Below are positions 7,466-11,274 of a stretch of DNA of 11,274 nt, piece by piece. Below the pieces are notes generated by a model. That model had not been told where the DNA came from, did no database searches, and saw only the letters and a program-made list of their open reading frames with translations. Source of the DNA: Geomobilibacter sp964431365 (lineage in GTDB: Bacteria; Desulfobacterota; Desulfuromonadia; Geobacterales; DSM-12255); the NCBI GenBank assembly GCA_964431365.1, contig CAYSJJ010000094.1, positions 1 to 11,274 on the forward strand, in the 5' to 3' direction. A program made the position numbers and the translations under genes. Every line of letters begins with the position of its first letter. The first letter of the stretch is position 1.

Positions 7466-7981
7466 TCATTTGTGACAGGTCCAGCAATCGATACTTGCCC
7501 GGTGCTGCCGGTGGCAGTTCAGGCACCACCCCATTTTGAGATGCACTGACCGGGAGATCCGCTCCATGGCGGCGACTTCGCCGTGACAGACGGTGCAGGC
7601 AAGATTGGCACGGATATGCATCATGTGCGGGAAATAGACATGATCCGGCAGACCGTAGACCCTGACCCACGGGATCGGCTCCCGTCGTTCCCAGTACGCC
7701 ATCAGCTTCTTGATTTCCGGGGCATCCGGGGAGATGAACAGGTGGCAGGCCCGACAATCCGCCACCGCCGGGATACCGGCAACCGGCGACTTTGGCGCTG
7801 CACAATGGCAAAAGAGGCAATGAATACCGTTGTCGCCGGCATGGACTTTATGACTGAAGGCGAGCGGCTGGACGGGAGAACGGTCTCGAAGGTCCAACGG
7901 CAGGATGTAGAGTATCGCCAGGCTGGCACCAATGGCACTCACGACGACGATCAGCCCTACAGTGAGCCACAATCTCTTCAT
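7466..7981 (-). CDS. actA: ACIII subunit ActA, membrane-anchored pentaheme cytochrome c
   Basis: 171 aa from the preferred ATG. Residues 4-27 are one hydrophobic helix without a cleavage site, the usual N-terminal anchor of ActA. Five CxxCH heme c motifs follow, at 55-59 (CLFCH), 76-80 (CRACH), 129-133 (CTVCH), 153-157 (CLNCH) and 166-170 (CWTCH), with extra His residues (44, 47, 114, 119, 122) available as axial ligands. ActA is the multiheme subunit on the periplasmic face of alternative complex III, which oxidises menaquinol and passes electrons to a cytochrome c or terminal oxidase. The length and five-heme count fit ActA better than the six-heme QrcA of sulfate reducers. It is the first operon gene; actB1 begins 7 bases after its stop, and GAGG in that gap serves as ribosome site. 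Confidence 0.88.
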   Translation of the reverse strand: MKRLWLTVGLIVVVSAIGASLAILYILPLDLRDRSPVQPLAFSHKVHAGDNGIHCLFCHCAAPKSPVAGIPAVADCRACHLFISPDAPEIKKLMAYWERREPIPWVRVYGLPDHVYFPHMMHIRANLACTVCHGEVAAMERISRSVHLKMGWCLNCHRQHRASIDCWTCHK

Positions 7982-7986
7982 ACCGT

Positions 7987-7991
7987 TCACC
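7987..7991 (-). promoter_or_regulatory. Shine-Dalgarno-like GGTGA deciding the actA start
   Basis: GGTGA lies 5 bases before the ATG at 7981 and matches the anti-Shine-Dalgarno tail. An in-frame GTG at 7990 overlaps it and has only pyrimidine-rich sequence upstream, so the ATG is preferred. Confidence 0.5.
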
Positions 7992-8019
7992 GACGAGAGA
8001 AAGGAAAAGAAATGCTCCG

Positions 8020-8036
8020 GTGGAAGTGCGTTCCAC
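8020..8036 (-). repeat. Hairpin at the predicted 5' end of the ACIII operon mRNA
   Basis: GTGGAA and TTCCAC (arms 8031-8036 and 8020-8025) form a 6-bp stem with a 5-base loop immediately after the predicted transcription start. A stem at the extreme 5' end often protects mRNA from degradation. There is no U-tract after it on the minus strand, so it should not terminate. Confidence 0.45.
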
Positions 8037-8044
8037 TTTTAATG

Positions 8045-8072
8045 ATGATAACAGGCGGTAGACGACTGTCAA
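8045..8072 (-). promoter_or_regulatory. Sigma70-like promoter of the ACIII operon
   Basis: On the minus strand TTGACA (8067-8072, perfect -35) is separated by 16 bases from TATCAT (8045-8050, 5/6 match to -10). Transcription would start near 8038, giving a leader of about 55 bases before actA. This is the best promoter match in the window. Confidence 0.7.
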
Positions 8073-8241
8073 AACTGCCGAGGGGTGTGAGAATACGATA
8101 GACCTCATGCTTCAGGCAGAACGTACACTCACCCAAAAAAGGATATGGCAAGGGGGAGACGTCCGCACGAACAAGCGAAGGACATTGCTTAGTTAACATG
8201 CAGAACGTGCGAGGGTGCAAACAAACTGCGGGGGTGGAGTC

Positions 8242-8388
8242 TTAGCGCACGACTACCACTGCAACTTCGGTGGAGTTGGAATAATGGGAGGAAACCGCGG
8301 GCTTTCGTTCGCCACGCGTCATCATTACAAAGAGCAGAGTAAGTGCAAGCAGGATTACCACGGCAACTGATCGTTTGATTGCAGACAT
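8242..8388 (-). CDS. Small single-pass membrane peptide (48 aa), unknown function
   Basis: The frame encodes a basic N-terminus (SAIKRS), a clear hydrophobic helix at about residues 8-23 (VAVVILLALTLLFVMM), a charged turn (TRGERKP) and a short tail ending in a valine-rich run (VAVVVVR). GGAG lies 6 bases before the ATG at 8388; another in-frame ATG 12 bases further upstream overlaps this site and is less likely. It has a promoter-like element upstream and stands alone about 260 bases before the ACIII operon on the same strand, with no terminator between. The topology fits a small inner-membrane protein or an uncleaved signal anchor. I do not recognise a family. It could be an accessory subunit or regulator of the complex, or unrelated. 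Confidence 0.55.
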   Translation of the reverse strand: MSAIKRSVAVVILLALTLLFVMMTRGERKPAVSSHYSNSTEVAVVVVR

Positions 8389-8427
8389 GGCAGACTCCAT
8401 AAACACCAATTAATTAGTTAAATTTTA

Positions 8428-8454
8428 ATTACACTTTCCGCGGCATCATGTCAA
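8428..8454 (-). promoter_or_regulatory. Sigma70-like promoter for the 48-aa membrane peptide
   Basis: On the minus strand a perfect -35 TTGACA (8449-8454) is followed after 15 bases by TGTAAT (8428-8433), a 5/6 match to the -10 consensus. The spacer is short; a weaker TAATTA hexamer lies at 17 bases. The following DNA down to the ATG at 8388 is very AT-rich. Confidence 0.5.
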
Positions 8455-8547
8455 GAAAAGAAAAGCCTCCTCCCTGCCACGATGAACGTTATTGTGGACA
8501 GGTGAGCAAAAGAAAATCCTTAATCATAATATCACAATAAATCGGAT

Positions 8548-8557
8548 ACTTATAAGT
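8548..8557. repeat. Perfect 10-bp palindrome ACTTATAAGT
   Basis: A self-complementary decamer in AT-rich DNA about 160 bases upstream of the small membrane-peptide gene. Palindromes of this kind can be operator half-sites for dimeric regulators, but no known consensus is matched and chance occurrence is possible. Confidence 0.4.
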
Positions 8558-8580
8558 AACCACACGTACAACCGATGTTA

Positions 8581-8611
8581 CCATGCGGTCGGTCGATGAG
8601 CGACCGCATGG
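8581..8611. repeat. Perfect 11-bp inverted repeat with 9-base loop
   Basis: CCATGCGGTCG (8581-8591) and CGACCGCATGG (8601-8611) are exact reverse complements around the loop GTCGATGAG. As RNA from either strand it would be a very stable stem. There is no U-tract on either side, so it is not an ordinary intrinsic terminator. It stands out from an AT-rich neighbourhood on one side. Confidence 0.85.
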
Positions 8612-8882
8612 CGTAAAGAGAATACGCAAAGCTGGCCGGCACCTTCTTCAACAACGATTCCAGCCTCAAGATTTTCGATGCAAACGGCTCCATCTTGTTG
8701 ACAGAATCGTCCAAGGAGGCGTATATTTGAATTGTGGAAAGAGTAAAAAACTTTCCATCCTGAGGCTCTGGAAAAAGGGATTGAAAACCCCAAAAATCTA
8801 GGGCCTTTCGTTTATCTCCCCCGGAAAAGACTCCCCACGCCCACGAATCCCTGTCGCGTCCATTCCTGCCTGTCACATCCGT

Positions 8883-8925
8883 TTTCGCGGCGCGACAGAT
8901 CCCCGTAGGATTTGTCGCGCCGAAA
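8883..8925. repeat. Large hairpin downstream of the M35 gene, possible 3'-end or terminator stem
   Basis: GGCGCGACA (8889-8897) and TGTCGCGCC (8913-8921) are perfect inverted arms. After one mismatch the stem continues with four more pairs (ATCC/GGAT on the minus strand) around a short loop. Outside, TTTC (8883-8886) can pair with GAAA (8922-8925) past a two-base bulge. It begins 22 bases after the M35 stop codon, where a transcript end is expected. There is no U-tract on either side, so it may act as an mRNA-stabilising stem, a weak terminator or a REP-like element rather than a classical intrinsic terminator. Confidence 0.7.
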
Positions 8926-8947
8926 CAGGTTCAGCTGTTAAGGTTGA

Positions 8948-10021
8948 TCAGGGCAAGGGTGGGGCGTTTTCGGCAAAGTACTCGTGATTATCCGCATTGG
9001 TAACCGCTTTGGCCGGAGACGTTATGGCGAGGTTCTTCGCACTGGCCTGCCCGTAAACCCAATCGGTCGTGCTCGCAACCACATTGAAGTGGCTCATCTC
9101 GTGGATGAGAGTACCTGCCTTTGAGTCGGTTCCCGTCATCTGCGCTGTCCAGAATACTTTGCACAGGTAAATGGCATAGGGCTGATTCGGATACACGTAA
9201 GCATAGTATTTCTTCTTGCAGCCACAGTTGAATGTGACCGGTGCGGTATCCATGGCAGTATCAATACTCTCGAAGTGTGTCGTGACAGTACCGTAACGCA
9301 AGGGGTCATAGGCTCCGAACCAGGTGGTATAGCGCAGCCCTTGCTTCCCTGACTGCAGATACGATGAGGCATTGGCAGTATACGTGCTCGCTGCCGACCG
9401 AGCGGCGAGCAGGGAGGACTGCTGTGAGGTGGTGCACTGAACGAAACTGGTCGTGCCGGTCTCCCCGACCTTGGGCGCTTCGTACAGAGTAGCGGCGGCG
9501 GACTCCCGGCCAATTATCCAGACGTTGATCTCGTTCGAGGTCACGTGGGCCGCATCCTTGTTGTCGTTGCCTTTCTCCGAGTACAGGTTCCAGGATGAAA
9601 CGTCATAGATTATCCGGTAAAAACCTGTGACCGTGAGGTCATAATACAATGCGATATCAACATCGTGGGTGAAGCTTTCGCCGGCCTTCAAATGGATATA
9701 ATCTTCCTTGGTCGGCGCCGGGCGCTTATAGAGTGGACCGATGTAACTCACGGGCAGACCATCGCGCTGTATGGAAAACAGCGGACCTTCCAGATCATCA
9801 GCAAGCGTGTGCCACTTCAGGATTTTCAGCGGATGGTTGGTTGGGTTTGCAATGGTCACATGGACAATTACGGGTTGATCGGCAGCGAAGGATGGTGCGT
9901 CAACCGCCAGCGTAACGGCGACGCCATCGGCAGCAGCCAGAGCAGCTCCCTTTGGGATCATAATTGCTGCGAACGCCAGGAAGAGAGCCACTACGATTGC
10001 AAAGGTCGTATGCTTTTTCAT
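8948..10021 (-). CDS. Exported M35 aspzincin metalloendopeptidase (deuterolysin / peptidyl-Lys metalloendopeptidase-like)
   Basis: 357 aa, with AGGAG 8 bases before the ATG. Residues 1-30 are a signal peptide (KKH, hydrophobic stretch, cleavage near ALAA). About 33-170 looks like an all-beta Ig-like domain (VAVTLAVDAP, VIVHVTIANPT, GFYRIIYDVS), probably a propeptide or inhibitor-like domain as in bacterial M35 toxins. The catalytic part is about 190-357: HEMSH (307-311) gives two zinc His ligands and the catalytic Glu, and TTDWVYG (318-324) matches the aspzincin GTxDxxYG motif with Asp320 as third ligand. The tail YFAEN-PP is also usual for this family. Cys 196, 266, 268 and 287 may form disulfides, consistent with export. 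Known members include fungal Lys-specific endopeptidases and the Aeromonas AsaP1 exotoxin. Substrate specificity cannot be read here. Confidence 0.88.
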   Translation of the reverse strand: MKKHTTFAIVVALFLAFAAIMIPKGAALAAADGVAVTLAVDAPSFAADQPVIVHVTIANPTNHPLKILKWHTLADDLEGPLFSIQRDGLPVSYIGPLYKRPAPTKEDYIHLKAGESFTHDVDIALYYDLTVTGFYRIIYDVSSWNLYSEKGNDNKDAAHVTSNEINVWIIGRESAAATLYEAPKVGETGTTSFVQCTTSQQSSLLAARSAASTYTANASSYLQSGKQGLRYTTWFGAYDPLRYGTVTTHFESIDTAMDTAPVTFNCGCKKKYYAYVYPNQPYAIYLCKVFWTAQMTGTDSKAGTLIHEMSHFNVVASTTDWVYGQASAKNLAITSPAKAVTNADNHEYFAENAPPLP

Positions 10022-10128
10022 GGTCTTATCTCCTTTCCAGAATGAGCCCCGCCGACTCTGTCGCCTCGCCGTCCGGATGCGCTCCAGCTTCTGTTCTATG
10101 AGGTGACGTCTCCGCAGATAGTCCTGTT
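10022..10128 (-). other. Intercistronic spacer between the S51 and M35 peptidase genes
   Basis: 107 bases separate the S51 stop from the M35 ATG. I see no hairpin with a U-tract and no convincing promoter, only the M35 Shine-Dalgarno AAAGGAGA. This supports a two-gene transcript under the upstream riboswitch, although a weak internal promoter cannot be excluded. Confidence 0.5.
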
Positions 10129-11136
10129 TCAGTAAAGAGATCCGTTACCCTGGGTCGAAGTCATCACGCCATGATCGGCAGAGACGGTGTAGCCGCTTCC
10201 CCCCACGCCTATCCATAGCCCCATATCGAAAGAACCGCCGGCGCTGATCCGGTAGACATCAATATTCTTGTATGTTAATGGCGTTCGCGATGCACAGACT
10301 TCCGGCCCACCGGGCGCCTTCATAAAATATACCGATCCTCCTCCGGCAACGGTTCCCCTTCCGGCACCATCGATCAGCAACGCGGTCTGCTCATCAACAG
10401 AGATGGTGCGCGGTGAGGTCGACCAATTATTGAGGTAGATGCGGCACATAAACGCCAGATCTCTCCCCATGCGATCACGCTCGAAAAAGTGAGGATCACC
10501 GATCACCCCTTCGAGAATCGGCAAGGTCACAAAATCGCGATCAAATGACATGTAGCGATTGAACGGATCGGCAAGTGACTGGCTCGAAGTCGCTCCCTTG
10601 TTCGCCTGTGCGGCATAGACGAATTGCGAAAGCACATTCAGCCCTGCGCTGGTGCCGCCGATCGGGATACCATCGATAATCCTGGCGTTGAGTGCGTCCT
10701 GAACCTTAGTCCCCTTCCAATAGTTGATATAGTTTGACTGATCTCCTCCGGCAATCCAGACGGCTTCAGCCTGATCGATGATGAGCTTGACGCCGGGGTC
10801 GTTGGCAGCGGCGCTGGTCGGGATAATGAGTGTTGAGACGGAATTCACCTTCGGGCAGAGCTCCCTGATATAAGGATTGTAGGCATCGGTCCCGGTTGCC
10901 CGGATCACCAGAAAATCACCATTGCCACTCCGCTCGCAGAGCCACGTGAAAGCCTCGTCGACGTCGGTTCCGCCACCCACCATGACTGTCCCGGAAGTAG
11001 TTTGGGTGGTGACGTTATCTGCATTGCCAAGCCGGAAGTAGGTGTACGATGAGGGCGTCCCCTTCGCTGCCATCACTGAAGAGGCAGTAGCCAGGACAAG
11101 CAACAAACTGGTCAGCATCGCAACGTGTCGTTTCAT
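10129..11136 (-). CDS. Exported S51-family (cyanophycinase-like) serine peptidase
   Basis: 335 aa starting at the ATG behind AAGGAGG. Residues 1-23 form a signal peptide (KRH, hydrophobic core, cleavage after VMA), so the product is exported. The rest fits the S51 dipeptidase/cyanophycinase fold. A GGGTDVDEAF turn lies at about 54-63, IAGGDQSNY at about 128-136, and the nucleophile elbow GGTSAG puts the catalytic serine at 163. GDPHFFERDRMGRDL (213-227) supplies the family's conserved His (216) and Arg region. Cytosolic dipeptidase E and cyanophycinase act on Asp peptides or multi-L-arginyl-poly-Asp; the substrate here is unknown. No cyanophycin synthetase is in the window, so another Asp-rich peptide outside the cytoplasm is equally possible. 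The gene sits directly behind the riboswitch and shares a transcript with the M35 peptidase 107 bases downstream, with no terminator visible between them. Confidence 0.85.
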   Translation of the reverse strand: MKRHVAMLTSLLLVLATASSVMAAKGTPSSYTYFRLGNADNVTTQTTSGTVMVGGGTDVDEAFTWLCERSGNGDFLVIRATGTDAYNPYIRELCPKVNSVSTLIIPTSAAANDPGVKLIIDQAEAVWIAGGDQSNYINYWKGTKVQDALNARIIDGIPIGGTSAGLNVLSQFVYAAQANKGATSSQSLADPFNRYMSFDRDFVTLPILEGVIGDPHFFERDRMGRDLAFMCRIYLNNWSTSPRTISVDEQTALLIDGAGRGTVAGGGSVYFMKAPGGPEVCASRTPLTYKNIDVYRISAGGSFDMGLWIGVGGSGYTVSADHGVMTSTQGNGSLY

Positions 11137-11142
11137 GTCAGG

Positions 11143-11149
11143 CCTCCTT
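11143..11149 (-). promoter_or_regulatory. Shine-Dalgarno site fixing the S51 peptidase start
   Basis: AAGGAGG lies 6 bases before the ATG at 11136 and begins just after the terminator U-tract. It selects this start over in-frame upstream codons, which fall inside the riboswitch and could not encode a sensible N-terminus. Confidence 0.85.
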
Positions 11150-11160
11150 GATGTCTTCCC

Positions 11161-11212
11161 GAAAATAAAAGGGCCGAGCATACCAAAGAGTTTATCTTTT
11201 GGTAGCTCGGCC
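11161..11212 (-). terminator. Riboswitch-controlled intrinsic terminator (expression platform)
   Basis: On the minus strand GGCCGAGC (11205-11212) pairs with GCTCGGCC (11172-11179), and UACCAAA pairs with UUUGGUA after a one-base bulge, giving about 15 bp around a short A-rich loop. The stem is followed directly by CTTTTATTTTC, a typical U-tract. The 5' arm is the same RNA that forms the 3' side of aptamer P3 and the conserved CUACC. Aptamer and terminator therefore exclude each other, which predicts that ligand binding prevents termination (ON switch). The 25 bases after it carry the Shine-Dalgarno and start of the S51 gene. Confidence 0.87.
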
Positions 11213-11274
11213 ATCTCAGCATGAAGACCCGTAGCTTTCTGTCCCCTTCTCACGAAGGGTTTAGCTTTTCAAGA
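11194..11274 (-). promoter_or_regulatory. GEMM-I cyclic-dinucleotide riboswitch aptamer (c-di-GMP-I class)
   Basis: Read on the minus strand, the leader of the S51 peptidase gene has the GEMM-I core in order: GCUAAACC, a P2 stem CCCUUC/GAAGGG (11244-11249 with 11254-11259) closed by a GUGA GNRA tetraloop (11250-11253), then GGGACAGAAAGCU, and a P3 whose 3' side is GGCCGAGCUACC (11201-11212). A short P1 (UCUU with AAGA) can close at the window edge. Compared with the Vibrio Vc2 RNA, the G21-C46 and C22-G45 pairs are replaced by C-G and U-A, which is compensatory change. The base equivalent to Vc2 position 20 is G. The 5' edge coincides with the end of the window, so a few aptamer bases and the promoter may lie outside. 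GEMM-I RNAs bind c-di-GMP or, in a Geobacter-type subclass, 3',3'-cGAMP. The aptamer assignment is firm; the ligand is inferred. Confidence 0.88.

Larger units (their letters stand above)
8389..8882. other. Roughly 490-base gene-free stretch with several inverted repeats
   Basis: No reading frame here has a convincing start, ribosome site or recognisable product, on either strand. Base composition drops towards AT, especially 8400-8560. Visible structure: a promoter-like pair at 8428-8454, the palindrome ACTTATAAGT (8548-8557), an 11-bp perfect inverted repeat (8581-8611), and a 7-bp inverted repeat TGGAAAG/CTTTCCA (8735-8741 with 8751-8757). It may hold a small RNA, a regulator site or the remnant of a decayed element; I cannot decide. 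Confidence 0.5.

Noticed and set aside
5260..7981. Assignment of the locus as a Qrc (QrcABCD) complex of sulfate reducers
   Set aside because: QrcA is usually a hexaheme protein and Qrc lacks ActD and ActE. A five-heme ActA followed by actC, actD and actE favours ACIII.
7987..8220. Frame of 77 codons on the minus strand covering the actA promoter
   Set aside because: It spans the predicted -35/-10 and leader, lacks a ribosome site and shows no domain.
8575..8640. Possible second GEMM riboswitch on the plus strand (stem followed by ACGCAAAGC)
   Set aside because: The bases flanking the stem (TTACC and GGCGTAAAG) do not match the GEMM core, the loop is not a GNRA tetraloop, and no gene follows on that strand.
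8550..8876. Frame of 108 codons on the minus strand in the intergenic region, with a 72-codon frame opposite (8583-8801)
   Set aside because: GTG start without ribosome site for the first, no recognisable family for either, and overlapping inverted repeats. A decayed transposase fragment was considered but no motif supports it.
11137..11253. Upstream extension of the S51 peptidase to a start near 11253
   Set aside because: It would translate the riboswitch and terminator, place the signal peptide internally, and ignore the ideal Shine-Dalgarno at 11143-11149.
1..11274. CRISPR array, tRNA/rRNA genes, insertion sequence
   Set aside because: No regularly spaced repeats, no tRNA cloverleaf or rRNA segments, and no transposase with terminal inverted repeats were seen on either strand.

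Overview
The window reads almost entirely on the minus strand, so transcription runs from high to low coordinates. It looks like chromosomal DNA of a high-GC deltaproteobacterium, most probably a member of the Geobacteraceae or a close relative. This rests on three things: a split-subunit alternative complex III (ACIII) locus, a multi-PAS sensor protein, and a GEMM-I cyclic-dinucleotide riboswitch whose scaffold resembles those of Geobacter. The species cannot be fixed from sequence reading alone.

Region 1 (about 11274 to 8883) is a regulated secretion unit. A GEMM-I aptamer with a GNRA tetraloop overlaps a strong intrinsic terminator, so ligand binding should permit transcription (an ON switch). 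Behind it lie two exported hydrolases: an S51 (cyanophycinase-like) serine peptidase and an M35 aspzincin metallopeptidase with an N-terminal Ig-like domain. No terminator is visible between them, and a large hairpin follows the second gene.

Region 2 (about 8882 to 7982) is a roughly 900-base, partly AT-rich intergenic stretch. It contains several perfect inverted repeats, one likely small membrane-peptide gene (48 aa) with its own sigma70-like promoter, and a very good sigma70-like promoter for the downstream operon.

Region 3 (7981 to 91) is a tightly packed operon for ACIII, the menaquinol:cytochrome c/oxidase oxidoreductase. Gene order is actA (pentaheme cytochrome), actB1 (molybdopterin-enzyme-like, Tat lipoprotein), a PAS sensor kinase-like gene, actB2 (ferredoxin subunit with one [3Fe-4S] and three [4Fe-4S] sites), actC (NrfD-like, 10 TM), actD (2 TM) and actE (monoheme cytochrome c). 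actF and actG are not seen and may lie beyond the left edge.

The most unusual points are these. A cytoplasmic three-PAS sensor gene sits exactly between the two halves of ActB. That sensor has Asn where the phosphoacceptor His of the H-box should be, while its ATPase domain looks intact. ActB1 keeps a full four-cysteine cluster motif. ActE seems to have lost its lipobox cysteine. The protease pair is under a cyclic-dinucleotide riboswitch whose specificity base suggests c-di-GMP rather than cGAMP.
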